Below, piece after piece: positions 16,096 through 24,479 of a stretch of DNA of 64,000 bases. The notes beneath the pieces are model-generated. The model was not told the origin of the DNA and did not search any database. It saw only the letters and a program-made list of their open reading frames with translations. Both the position numbers and the translations under genes were made by a program. Source of the DNA: Oerskovia sp042887685 (GTDB lineage Bacteria > Actinomycetota > Actinomycetes > Actinomycetales > Cellulomonadaceae); NCBI RefSeq assembly GCF_042887685.1, contig NZ_JBHVOS010000002.1, forward strand, positions 1 to 64,000, written 5' to 3'. Position 1 is the first letter of the stretch. The number at the start of each line of letters is the position of its first letter.

Positions 16096-18375
16096 TCAGA
16101 CGGACAGCTCGACGCTGCCCGCGCCCTGCGCCCCGACCATCTGGTCACCGAGCTGCACGGCCCACGGTGCGCGGGCGTCGTCCGAGGTGACCGTGACCCG
16201 CGATCCCTCACGGACCGTGCGGAACGTCGTGGCCGCTCCCGCCTCGGACGGGACCGTGGTCGTCGAGTCGTGGCCGTCTTCCAGCTCGAACAGGCGCAGG
16301 GTCACGCCGTCCGCCCACTCGTAGTCCGGACGGTCGGTGCGCGCACCGACCGGCAGCACCGTGCCCGGGCGGACCAGGAGCGGCAGCGAGTCGAAGCCGT
16401 GGCGCTCCGTCACCCAGCCCGGACCCGAGACGGAGCGCCCGTCGAGCAGGTTCGTCCAGCGCCCCTCCGGGACGTAGTACTCGACGTCGCCCTCGGCCGT
16501 GAAGACCGGCGCGACGAGCAACGAGCCGCCCAGCATGTACTGGGTGTCGACGCCGAATCCGCCACGGTCCTCGGGGAACTCGAGCACCATGGGCCGCATC
16601 ATCGAGATCCCGTCCCGGTGCGCCACCTCCGCGGCCCCCGCCAGGTACGGCATGAGCGAGAGCTTGAGACGCGTGAACCGCCGCGTGACGTCGACCGCCT
16701 CCTCGTCGAACGCCCACGGCACGCGCACCGAGTCCGAGCCGTGCAAACGGCTGTGCGAGGACAGCAGACCGAACGCGAGCCACCGCTTGAAGACCCCCGG
16801 GTCCGGGACCCCCTCGAAGCCACCGATGTCATGGCTCCAGTACCCGAAGCCGGACATCGCGAGCGAGAGCCCGCCACGGAGCGACTCGGCCATCGACGCG
16901 TACGTCGAGTCGCAGTCGCCACCCCAGTGGACGGGCAGCTGCTGGCCGCCCGCGGTCGCCGACCGTGCGAACAGGACCGCGTCCCCCTCGCCCCGCTCAC
17001 GCTCGAGGAGCCGGAAGACGGCCTCGTTGTAGAGCTGCGCGTAGTAGTTGTGCATCTTCGCGGGGTCCGAACCGTCCGACCACACGACGTCGTCCACCGG
17101 GATGCGCTCGCCGAAGTCGGTCTTGAAGCAGTCGACCCCCTGGTCGAGCAGACCCTTGAGCTTGCCCAGGTACCACTCGGTCGCGTCGGGGTTCGTGAAG
17201 TCGACCAGGCCCATGCCCGCCTGCCACTTGTCCCACTGCCAGACGCCGCCGTCGGTCGTGCGGAGCAGGTACCCCGCCTCCCGGGCCTCCTCGAACAGCG
17301 GCGACCGCTGCGCGACGTACGGGTTGATCCACACGCAGATCTTGAGGCCCTTGTCCTTCAGCCGGCCCAGCATGCCCTCGGGGTCCGGGAACGTGCGCGG
17401 GTCCCACTCGAAGTCGACCCACTGGTACTCGCGCATCCAGAAGCAGTCGAAGTGGAAGACCGACAGCGGCAGGTCCCGCTCGGCCATGCCGTCGATGAAC
17501 CCGCTCACGGTCTGCTCGTCGTAGCTCGTCGTGAAGGACGTCGTGAGCCACAGCCCGAACGACCAGCCCGGGACACGCGCAGGGCGACCCGTCAGCGCGG
17601 TGTAGCGCGTCAGGACCTCCTTGGGCGTGGGCCCGGCGACCAGGTAGTACTGGAGCGACTGCCCCTCGACCGAGAACTGCGCCCGGGTGTTGATCTCGGA
17701 GGCGACCTCGAACGACACGAGCTCGGGGTGGTCGACGAACACGCCGTACCCGCGGCTGCTCACGTAGAACGGCACGTTCTTGTACGCCTGCTCGCTCGAC
17801 GTCCCGCCGTCGGCGTTCCAGATGTCGACCGCCTGCCCGTTCTTGACGAACGGCCCGAACCGCTCCCCCAGCCCGTACAGCTGCTCGCCCGGCGCGAGGC
17901 TCAGCTGCTCGTGCACGAAGTGCGCTCCCCCGTGCGCGGCGTCGGCCTGGACCGCACCCACGGCCTTGTGCAGGCTCGACGTCACGACCTGCCCGTCCTG
18001 CTCGACGTCGACGCGCCAGCCGCCGTCCCGGTGCACCCGCACCGCGAGCGGCCCCGAACGCAGCACGCCCGCGGCCTCGTCGACCGAGATCTCGGGCCGG
18101 AAGCCCTCCTCGCGGTGGAGCTCGAAGTGCGGGCCCCGCCGCGCCGCGCCGCTCAGGTGCTCGATCCGCACGCCGATCACGCCCGGGGCGGGCGACGAGT
18201 ACGTGACCGTCAGGAGCGGCCGGTTGAGCGTGTCGCCACGACGCCGGATCACGGCGGTCGGTGCGTACACCGTCATCGTGCCCGCCGCAGGGTCCGCGCG
18301 GACGTCGTCGACCTGGGCCGGGTGGAGCGGCGAGAAGCCGTCGCGGACCTGCCAGTAGCCGTCGGTGAACTTCAT
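16096..18375 (-). CDS. GH31 family alpha-xylosidase, YicI type
   Basis: A 759-residue enzyme that matches the YicI branch of glycoside hydrolase family 31 along its length. The nucleophile Asp is in CFKTDFGERIP (roughly residue 420) and the acid/base Asp is in HWGGDCDSTY. The N-terminal beta-sandwich has LYGLGERFGPF, and the catalytic barrel begins near VPGWSFGLWLTTSF. These enzymes remove alpha-xylose from isoprimeverose and xyloglucan oligosaccharides. No signal peptide is present, so the substrate must be imported. It follows the permease genes after 31 bp in the same direction. Together with GH1 beta-glucosidase this suggests stepwise intracellular breakdown of xyloglucan-type oligosaccharides. 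Confidence 0.93.
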   Translation of the reverse strand: MKFTDGYWQVRDGFSPLHPAQVDDVRADPAAGTMTVYAPTAVIRRRGDTLNRPLLTVTYSSPAPGVIGVRIEHLSGAARRGPHFELHREEGFRPEISVDEAAGVLRSGPLAVRVHRDGGWRVDVEQDGQVVTSSLHKAVGAVQADAAHGGAHFVHEQLSLAPGEQLYGLGERFGPFVKNGQAVDIWNADGGTSSEQAYKNVPFYVSSRGYGVFVDHPELVSFEVASEINTRAQFSVEGQSLQYYLVAGPTPKEVLTRYTALTGRPARVPGWSFGLWLTTSFTTSYDEQTVSGFIDGMAERDLPLSVFHFDCFWMREYQWVDFEWDPRTFPDPEGMLGRLKDKGLKICVWINPYVAQRSPLFEEAREAGYLLRTTDGGVWQWDKWQAGMGLVDFTNPDATEWYLGKLKGLLDQGVDCFKTDFGERIPVDDVVWSDGSDPAKMHNYYAQLYNEAVFRLLERERGEGDAVLFARSATAGGQQLPVHWGGDCDSTYASMAESLRGGLSLAMSGFGYWSHDIGGFEGVPDPGVFKRWLAFGLLSSHSRLHGSDSVRVPWAFDEEAVDVTRRFTRLKLSLMPYLAGAAEVAHRDGISMMRPMVLEFPEDRGGFGVDTQYMLGGSLLVAPVFTAEGDVEYYVPEGRWTNLLDGRSVSGPGWVTERHGFDSLPLLVRPGTVLPVGARTDRPDYEWADGVTLRLFELEDGHDSTTTVPSEAGAATTFRTVREGSRVTVTSDDARAPWAVQLGDQMVGAQGAGSVELSV

Positions 18376-18406
18376 GGGTGCTCGGTTCCTTCGAAGGTAG
18401 GTGCGA

Positions 18407-19312
18407 TCACTTCACGGCGCCGGCCGTGACGCCTCGCGTCAGGGTGCGCTGGAAGATCAGGAAGAAGATGACGGCGGGGACGAGCGAGACCAGCGCGCCC
18501 GCGTTGGTCGTCGTGGCGTCCATCATCCGGTCGCCCTGGAGCGAGGCCAGCGCGATCGGGATCGTCTGCGTCGCGTTGGTCGTCAGCATGACCAGCGGGA
18601 TGAAGAACTCGTTCCAGGTCCAGATGAAGAAGAAGATCATCAGGACCGAGAGCGTCGGGCGCACGACCGGGAAGACGATCTTCCACAGGATCTGCCAGCG
18701 CGTGGCACCGTCGAGCGCCGCGGCCTCCAGCAGGGCGGGCGGGAACGTACCCAGCACCGACGACAGGAGGTACGTGCCGAACGCCGACTGGATGACCGTG
18801 AAGATGATGATCACGGACCACTGGGAGTTCGACAGGCCGACCTGCTGCGCCATGGTGAACAGCGGGTAGACCAGGGCCTCCTGCGGCAGCATGTTCGCGA
18901 GGAGGAACAGCATGATGATCCACAGGCGTCCCTTGACCTTCCCGACGCCGATCGCGTAGGCGTTCAGCAGCGAGAGCAGCGTGCCGCCGATCGCCACGGC
19001 GCTCGAGATCCAGATCGAGTTGAGCAGCTTCTGCGGGAAGTCGACCCGCTCCCAGAACGCCACGACACCGTCGAGGTACAGGTGCGAGGGCCAGCTCAGC
19101 GGACCGTCCTGCGAGTACTCCGCGGGTGACTTGAACGCGTTGAGGAGCATGATCACGAACGGTGCGAGCATCAGCAGGGCGAACAGCGCGGCCGCCGCGA
19201 GCACGAACCAGCGGCCGATCCCCCGACGGTGACGCTGGTCGGGTCGGGTGGACCGGAGGACCTGGTCCCCCGTGGACTCGTCGACGGACGGGGACAACGT
19301 GTCGGTGGCCAT
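18407..19312 (-). CDS. Carbohydrate ABC transporter permease, MalG type
   Basis: A 301-residue inner-membrane permease with six predicted membrane segments. It has the EAA loop (EAAALDGATRWQILWKIVFPVVRPTL), which contacts the ATPase, and the MalG-like C-terminus GVTAGAVK. The ATG at 19312 shares its A with the stop of the partner permease (TGATG), so the two are translationally coupled and probably made in equal amounts. No ATPase gene is present in the cluster. Actinobacterial sugar importers of this type commonly share one MsiK-like ATPase. Confidence 0.93.
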   Translation of the reverse strand: MATDTLSPSVDESTGDQVLRSTRPDQRHRRGIGRWFVLAAAALFALLMLAPFVIMLLNAFKSPAEYSQDGPLSWPSHLYLDGVVAFWERVDFPQKLLNSIWISSAVAIGGTLLSLLNAYAIGVGKVKGRLWIIMLFLLANMLPQEALVYPLFTMAQQVGLSNSQWSVIIIFTVIQSAFGTYLLSSVLGTFPPALLEAAALDGATRWQILWKIVFPVVRPTLSVLMIFFFIWTWNEFFIPLVMLTTNATQTIPIALASLQGDRMMDATTTNAGALVSLVPAVIFFLIFQRTLTRGVTAGAVK

Positions 19313-20277
19313 CAGCGGCCTCCTTCTTCACGGCGCTCGGCGCGGGCCTGCAGGGCGAGGATGACGAGAGCGACCAGGACGATCACCAGCGTCAGGACGG
19401 TCGCCACGGCGGCGCCGTATCCGACCTTCGACTTGTCGAAGAAGTTGAGGTACGAGTAGTAGCTGGGCACGAGCGTCGAGCTCTCGGGGCCGCCGCGGGT
19501 CAGCACGTAGATCGGGCCGAAGACCTTGAGCGCCGCGACCGTGCAGGTCAGGACCACCACGAACGTCTCGGGGCGGATCTGCGGCATCGTGATCGCGCCG
19601 AACCTGCGCCACCACCCGGCGCCGTCGAGCTCGGCAGCCTCGTACAGCTCGGGGTCGACCCGCTGGAGCGCCGACATGAAGATCACGACCGGGTAGCCGA
19701 TCTGGACCCACACCAGGACGGCCATGACCGTGGGCAGCGCCGTGGTCGTGGACCCGAGCCAGTTGGGCGGGTTCTCGAACCCGATCGAGCGCAGGACCAC
19801 GTTGAGCGCACCGGTCTGGGAGTTGAGGATCCAGTTCCACAGCACGCCCGCGACCGCGACCGGCAGGATCTGCGGCAGGTAGTACGTGGCGCGCAGGAAG
19901 GCCGCGACGCCACCGCCGAACCGGCGACCGAGGTAGTCGAACAGGACGGCCGCCAGCACGAGCCCGATGAGCGTCGGGACCACGACCATCGCGAGGATCA
20001 TCGCGACCGAGTTCCGGAACGAGGTCCAGAACTGCTCGTCGGCCAGGAGAGCGGTGTAGTTGTCGAGCCCCACGAACTTCTTCGGGGCCATGCCGCCCTT
20101 CCACTTGAAGAGGCTGTAGTACACGTTCGTGGCGAACGGGATCAGGATGACCACCGTGAAGGCGACCGCTCCCGGGATCAGGTACGGCAGGTACCCCACC
20201 CAGCGGGGTCTGCTGCGCCGCGAGCGCGCGGCTCGTGCTCGCTCGACCGCGGGGGTCGGCGTCTTGACAGTGCTCAT
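19312..20277 (-). CDS. Carbohydrate ABC transporter permease, MalF/UgpA type
   Basis: A 321-residue permease from the ATG at 20277. The frame continues upstream, but that part crosses the hairpin at 20304-20341. After a basic N-terminus it has six predicted membrane segments and the EAA loop (ELYEAAELDGAGWWRRFGAITMPQIRP). It pairs with the MalG-type permease to form the membrane channel of an oligosaccharide importer. A perfect stem-loop separates it from the upstream solute-binding protein gene, which would allow more binding protein than permease to be made. Confidence 0.92.
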   Translation of the reverse strand: MSTVKTPTPAVERARAARSRRSRPRWVGYLPYLIPGAVAFTVVILIPFATNVYYSLFKWKGGMAPKKFVGLDNYTALLADEQFWTSFRNSVAMILAMVVVPTLIGLVLAAVLFDYLGRRFGGGVAAFLRATYYLPQILPVAVAGVLWNWILNSQTGALNVVLRSIGFENPPNWLGSTTTALPTVMAVLVWVQIGYPVVIFMSALQRVDPELYEAAELDGAGWWRRFGAITMPQIRPETFVVVLTCTVAALKVFGPIYVLTRGGPESSTLVPSYYSYLNFFDKSKVGYGAAVATVLTLVIVLVALVILALQARAERREEGGR

Positions 20278-20303
20278 GGTCTTTCCTCGTCGTCGGTGTC
20301 CTC

Positions 20304-20341
20304 GGTCCCGGTGGGCGGGCGGTCGCCCGCCCACCGGGACC
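20304..20341 (-). terminator. Perfect 17-bp stem-loop between binding protein and permease
   Basis: Positions 20304-20320 pair perfectly with 20325-20341 around the loop GGTC. It starts 13 bases after the binding-protein stop. An attenuator or RNA-stabilising hairpin here is typical of sugar ABC operons, where binding protein is needed in excess. Confidence 0.8.
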
Positions 20342-20354
20342 ACTGCGCTGCGGA

Positions 20355-21656
20355 TCAGCCCTCGAGCAGGTCCGCCTTGCCCTCCTCGTACGGGCCGGAC
20401 AGGCCGTCGAGGACCTCGGCAGGGGTCTTGGACTTGTTGACGAGCGACTGGAGCTGGCTCACGAGCACGTCGTAGTAGCCCGCGACGGGCCAGTCGGGGT
20501 AGAACGCGAGGCCGTCGGCGGCCAGGATGTCGTTGAAGTTCTGCGTCAGGGCCTTGGTGCGCTCGTCCGTGATGGCCGAGACGTCACCCGCGACGGGGAG
20601 CCCGCCGGCCTCGCCCAGGATGTTCTGCACCTCGGGACGCAGCGTGATGTCGATGAACTCCTCGGCGAGGGACTTCGAGTCGGCGTTGGTCGGGACGACC
20701 CACAGGTTGCCCGACGACCCCACCTGCAGCGTGTTGCCCGGGAAGTTGAACTGGCCCCAGTCGGCGTCCATCTCGTCGACGATGCGACCGAACCACCACG
20801 AGCCGGAGACCATCATCGGGTAGGTGCCGTTGATGAACGAGACGCCCATGTCCTCGGCCGTGAGGGCGGCGGAGTCGGAGGCGATGTAGCCCTTGTCGAT
20901 CCAGTCGGCGAGGGTCTCGGTGGCCTTCGTCATCTCAGGGCCCTGGAAGTCGACGTCGCCGTCGAACAGCTGGTAGGCGTCGACGAAGTCCTGGTCGGCG
21001 TTCGCGAGGACGAGCTCGTACCAGAGCTGCCCGAGCGGGTACTCGGCGCCTGCCTCGGCGAGCGGGGTGACGCCGGCGGCCTGGAAGGTCGCCATCGCGG
21101 TCTCGAGCTCGGCGAGCGTCGTCGGGACCTGCACGCCGTACTGCGCGAACATGTCCTTGTTGAAGTAGACGCCCACGAACTCGCCGTAGTTCGGCACGCC
21201 GTACCACTCGCCCGACCCCATGAGGCCGTTCTCGTCGTACGTCGCGGTGGTCTGGAGCGACCCGCTGAGCTTGGTGTCCCAGCCGCGCTCCTTGGCCGCG
21301 TCCGTCAGCGGCGTGAGGAGGCCCTGCGAGGCGAGCTGCCCCGCGGTCGCGTTGCCCTTGTTGTACTCCATGACGTCGGGCACGTCGTCGCCCGTCAGCA
21401 CGATCTTCGCGTTCTTCTGGATCTGCTCGAACGTCTGCTTCTGGACGTCGACCGTGACGTCGGGGTTCTCGTCCTCGAAGATCTCGATCGCCTTGGCCCA
21501 GGCCTGGCCCATGGCCGACGTCTCCGACTCGTAGTGCCAGATCGTGAGGGTCTGGTCGTCGGAGTCCCCTCCGCCGCTCCCTCCTCCCGCACAGCCCGCC
21601 AGGGCGAGTGGGAGCGCTACCAGAGCAGCGACAAGAGGCTTCCGTGTACGCAACAT
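20355..21656 (-). CDS. ABC transporter sugar-binding lipoprotein
   Basis: A 433-residue extracellular solute-binding protein from the ATG at 21656, preceded by GAGGAGAGAG. The lipoprotein signal ends LALAGC (Cys 22) and a Gly/Ser/Asp spacer follows. The body has family 1 features: LTIWHYESE near the N-terminus, ENPDVTVDVQ, PDVMEYNKGNA, VPNYGEFVGVYFNKDMF, and FINGTYPMMVSGSWW. It should be anchored outside the membrane and deliver oligosaccharides to the permeases encoded next. A CebR-like operator lies inside its signal-peptide region (21609-21622). Upstream are a 23-bp triplicate repeat and the lacI regulator gene. Confidence 0.93.
   Translation of the reverse strand: MLRTRKPLVAALVALPLALAGCAGGGSGGGDSDDQTLTIWHYESETSAMGQAWAKAIEIFEDENPDVTVDVQKQTFEQIQKNAKIVLTGDDVPDVMEYNKGNATAGQLASQGLLTPLTDAAKERGWDTKLSGSLQTTATYDENGLMGSGEWYGVPNYGEFVGVYFNKDMFAQYGVQVPTTLAELETAMATFQAAGVTPLAEAGAEYPLGQLWYELVLANADQDFVDAYQLFDGDVDFQGPEMTKATETLADWIDKGYIASDSAALTAEDMGVSFINGTYPMMVSGSWWFGRIVDEMDADWGQFNFPGNTLQVGSSGNLWVVPTNADSKSLAEEFIDITLRPEVQNILGEAGGLPVAGDVSAITDERTKALTQNFNDILAADGLAFYPDWPVAGYYDVLVSQLQSLVNKSKTPAEVLDGLSGPYEEGKADLLEG
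21609..21622 (-). promoter_or_regulatory. CebR-like operator inside the binding-protein gene
   Basis: TGGGAGCGCTACCA matches 13 of 14 bases of the CebR/CelR operator TGGGAGCGCTCCCA. It lies 35-48 bases into the coding region, in the part encoding the signal peptide. A bound LacI-family repressor could block elongating polymerase there. Confidence 0.55.
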
Positions 21657-21701
21657 GACTCTCTCCTCATCATTGAGCGTCGGCGCCAGCGCCGATCGTC
21701 T

Positions 21702-21770
21702 GGTCCTGCACCGGCAGGGCCGGCGGTCGTGCACCGGCAGGGCCGGCGGTCCTGCACCGGCAGGGCCGGC
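21702..21770. repeat. Three tandem 23-bp repeats upstream of the binding-protein gene
   Basis: Units 21702-21724, 21725-21747 and 21748-21770 are identical except for one C/G position; a fourth partial copy follows. Each holds CCGGC-AGG-GCCGG, a five-base-pair hairpin. A separate inverted repeat, TCGGCGC-CA-GCGCCGA (21680-21695), lies between the repeats and the binding-protein ribosome binding site. Confidence 0.85.
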
Positions 21771-21826
21771 GGTCGTGACCACGGCGCCTCGGGATCGAGG
21801 CCGCGGTCAGGGTCGATCACCCGGGG

Positions 21827-22852
21827 TCAGGAGTCCCGGACGGGGGCCGGGCCGACGCTCGCGCCGGCCTCGAGGTCGCACGTGACGAGGACGGGCGCGT
21901 GCGCCCTGCCCGCGTCGTCGATCCGTGCGACCAGGGACTGCACACCGAGCCGCCCGAGCTCGGCGCCTGGTGCGTGCATGGTGGTCAGGGGGGGTGCGCT
22001 CATCGCGCCGACGCCGGGCGAGCTGACGATGCCGAGCACCGAGACGTCGCCCGGGACCGTGAGCCCGCGGGCCTGCAGCCCCGACATGACCCCGAACGTC
22101 GCGATCTCGTTCATCGTGACGAACGCGGTGAGCGACGGGTCCTGCTCGAGCAGCTCGCCGACCGCGGTCCGTCCGGCCTCCGCCGTCTCGTCGCACAGGA
22201 GGCTGCGCCCCACGAGCCCGCGCCGCTCCATGGCCGCCGCGAACCCCTCGTCCGCGCGCAGGGTCGGGCCGTAGCCCGCCGCGGCACTCTCGGCCGAGTG
22301 GTTGATGAACGCGATCCGCCGGTGCCCCAGGGCGGAAAGGTGCTCCACCGCAGCCTCGGTCGTCGCGGCGAAGTCGATGTCGACGTACGGACGCCCCTCG
22401 AGCTCCCGCGTGCGCCCGATCATCGTGTAGGGCACGCCGGCCTCGTGGAGCACCTCGACGCGCGGGTCGTCGAGCCGGACCTCCATGAGCAGGACCCCGT
22501 CGGCCATGCCCTGCTGCGTCAGGTCGCGGATCTCGGTCGCCTCGTGCGCCGCGAAGGGCCACAGCACCAGGTGGTACCCCGCCTCGCGGGCGGCAGCGGC
22601 GGCGCTCGTGACGAACTCCGAGACGGTCCCGCCGATCCCGGTCTCGGTCGCGGGGAAGATCAGGGCGAGGACATGGCTCCGGCGCGAGGCGAGCCCCCGT
22701 GCCATGGCGTTGCGGTGGTACCCGAGGTCCGTCATGGCCGTCTCGATCCGGGCGCGCGTCTCGTCGGAGATCTTGCGCGTCCCGTTGAGCGCGTACGACA
22801 CCGTGCTGAGCGACACGTTCGCTCGCGCGGCCACGTCCTGCATGGTCACCAT
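21827..22852 (-). CDS. LacI-family transcriptional regulator
   Basis: A 341-residue repressor. The N-terminal HTH (TMQDVAARANVSLSTVSYALNG) and the hinge helix region (HRNAMARGLASRRS) are typical of the family. The C-terminal two-lobed sugar-binding domain follows, with ALIFPATETGIGG and GHRRIAFINHS. It lies directly upstream of the binding-protein gene on the same strand and probably controls the whole island. Two AGCGCT-centred palindromes (22897-22923) just upstream of its start suggest autoregulation. The ligand is unknown; a xyloside or glucoside fits the adjacent enzymes. Confidence 0.93.
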   Translation of the reverse strand: MVTMQDVAARANVSLSTVSYALNGTRKISDETRARIETAMTDLGYHRNAMARGLASRRSHVLALIFPATETGIGGTVSEFVTSAAAAAREAGYHLVLWPFAAHEATEIRDLTQQGMADGVLLMEVRLDDPRVEVLHEAGVPYTMIGRTRELEGRPYVDIDFAATTEAAVEHLSALGHRRIAFINHSAESAAAGYGPTLRADEGFAAAMERRGLVGRSLLCDETAEAGRTAVGELLEQDPSLTAFVTMNEIATFGVMSGLQARGLTVPGDVSVLGIVSSPGVGAMSAPPLTTMHAPGAELGRLGVQSLVARIDDAGRAHAPVLVTCDLEAGASVGPAPVRDS

Positions 22853-22896
22853 CTCGCCACCTCCTCGTGGTCGCCCCGTCCTCGGGGATCCAAGTG

Positions 22897-22923
22897 TCGA
22901 AGCGCTTCGTCGAAGCGCTTCGA
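22897..22923 (-). promoter_or_regulatory. Two LacI-family operators, 13 bp apart
   Basis: CGAAGCGCTTCG occurs at 22898-22909 and again at 22911-22922; the second extends to TCGAAGCGCTTCGA. Both are perfect palindromes with the AGCGCT core of LacI-family sites. They lie 45-70 bp upstream of the lacI start. Confidence 0.85.
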
Positions 22924-22977
22924 ATGAATACGAGTATTGACTGAACTATTGCGATCCGTCAACCCCTGCCCGTGGAC

Positions 22978-23023
22978 GACGACGGCCCGGCACCGAGCTC
23001 TCGCTCGGGGCCGGGCCGTCGTC
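22978..23023 (-). terminator. Terminator of nagA
   Basis: A 21-bp stem with one mismatch and a 4-nt loop (22978-22998 with 23003-23023) lies 48 bases past the nagA stop, between nagA and the lacI promoter region. Confidence 0.85.
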
Positions 23024-23070
23024 CGGGTGTCGTCGCAGGTCAGGCGACGTCGACCGGGATCACTCGGTCG

Positions 23071-24393
23071 TCAGTCGGTCACCAGCGCACCGCCACGCCA
23101 CACACCGACCGGGCGAAGCTCCACGTCGGTCACGACGACGTCCGCCCGACGGCCGGCCTCCAGCGCGCCGATGTCCGCGCGTCCGAGCACGCCCGCCGGC
23201 GTCAGCGACGCCGCCTTGACGGCGTCGACCAGCGGGATGCCGAAGCCGACCGTGGCGCGCACCACGTCGAGCAGGTGGAACGTCCCGCCCGCGATCGACC
23301 CCTCGGGCGTCCCGTCGTCGAGGCGCGCGACGCCGTCGGCCACCGTGACCGCCATGGGACCGAGCTGGTACGTGCCGTCCGCCATGCCCGCGGCCGCCAT
23401 CGCGTCCGTGACGAGGACGATCGCGTCCGGCCCGACCAGCTCGAACACGCTGCGGACCGTCCCGGCCGCGAGGTGGGTGCCGTCCGCGACGAGCTCGACC
23501 ACGAGGTCGCCCCGAGCTGCGGCCGCGAGGCACGCCGCGACGGGACCGGGGGCACGGTGGTGCAGCGGGCGCATGCCGTTGAAGAGGTGCGTCGCGGTCA
23601 CGCGGGGCGCCGGACCGACCGGCTCCCCCGCGGCGACCAGCGCTGCCCGACGGGCGGCGAGCGCCGCGACCCCCTCGGCGATCGCGGCATCCGTCTGCTC
23701 CGACGACGCGTCGGTGTGCCCGACGGACGGAACCGCCCCGACCTCGACCAGCGTCTCGACGACTCCGCCGGGCCCCGTGTTGCCCGGGACCTCGGGGGCG
23801 AAGGTCATGGTGCGGACGTGCCCGCGTCCGGCCTCGGCGATCGCGCGCACCAGCTCGGCGTCGCCCGCGAGCATGTCGTGCGGGTTCTGCGCACCGCACC
23901 GCACCTCGGACAGGAAGGGACCCTCCAGGTGGATGCCCGCGATCTCGCCCGCGTCCCCCAGGTCGGCCAGGGTCGCGACCCGGCGCAGCAGGGTCTCGCG
24001 CTCGGCGGTCACGAGCGACGCGACGAGGCTCGTCGTCCCGTGGCGGCGGTGCTCGCGGACCGCGACGAGGGCCTCCTGCGCGTCCTGCGCGTCGGGGAAG
24101 CTCGCGCCGCCACCACCGTGGTTGTGCACCTCGACGAGGCCCGGCAGGACGACCTGGCCCTCGGCGGGCTCGGCCGCGGCCTCGACCTCTGCCGCGTACC
24201 CCGCCGCAGCGGCGTCACGGCGCTCACCGACCCACGCGATCAGCGGGCCGTCGAGGACCACGACGCCGTCCTCGATCACCTCCTGCGGGGTCACGACCCG
24301 GCCCCGCAGGGCGGTCCGCCCCGCGGGCGACGCCTCCCCCGGGGACGATGCGGACGTGGCGGTGGATGACAGCGGGGCGGGGTTCGACGTCAT
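23071..24393 (-). CDS. nagA: N-acetylglucosamine-6-phosphate deacetylase
   Basis: A 440-residue amidohydrolase that converts N-acetylglucosamine 6-phosphate to glucosamine 6-phosphate in amino-sugar use and wall recycling. Visible motifs are the metal-site VEVHNHGGGG, the Glu ligand in GIHLEGPFLSE, PSVGHTDAS, VTATHLFNGMRPLHHRAPG, and the catalytic Asp region IVLVTDAMAAAGM. The start is the ATG at 24393 with GAGG only two bases upstream. An open frame continues to 24576 but is low-complexity. The N-terminal 30 residues are Ser/Ala/Pro-rich. It stands alone between the DUF1990 gene and the lacI island; no nagB or transporter is adjacent. Confidence 0.93.
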   Translation of the reverse strand: MTSNPAPLSSTATSASSPGEASPAGRTALRGRVVTPQEVIEDGVVVLDGPLIAWVGERRDAAAAGYAAEVEAAAEPAEGQVVLPGLVEVHNHGGGGASFPDAQDAQEALVAVREHRRHGTTSLVASLVTAERETLLRRVATLADLGDAGEIAGIHLEGPFLSEVRCGAQNPHDMLAGDAELVRAIAEAGRGHVRTMTFAPEVPGNTGPGGVVETLVEVGAVPSVGHTDASSEQTDAAIAEGVAALAARRAALVAAGEPVGPAPRVTATHLFNGMRPLHHRAPGPVAACLAAAARGDLVVELVADGTHLAAGTVRSVFELVGPDAIVLVTDAMAAAGMADGTYQLGPMAVTVADGVARLDDGTPEGSIAGGTFHLLDVVRATVGFGIPLVDAVKAASLTPAGVLGRADIGALEAGRRADVVVTDVELRPVGVWRGGALVTD

Positions 24394-24435
24394 GGCCTCA
24401 TTGTTGCGCACTTCGTTCGGACGACGCACGAATGG

Positions 24436-24452
24436 TCGCGGGGACCCCGCGA
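24436..24452 (-). terminator. 8-bp perfect inverted repeat between DUF1990 gene and nagA
   Basis: TCGCGGGG-A-CCCCGCGA lies 27 bases past the DUF1990 stop and 43 bases upstream of nagA. The one-base spacer is too small for a normal RNA loop, although the innermost pairs can open. It may be a terminator or an operator. Confidence 0.45.
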
Positions 24453-24479
24453 GGTGGGCCGAGTGCTGAGACGCCGCCC

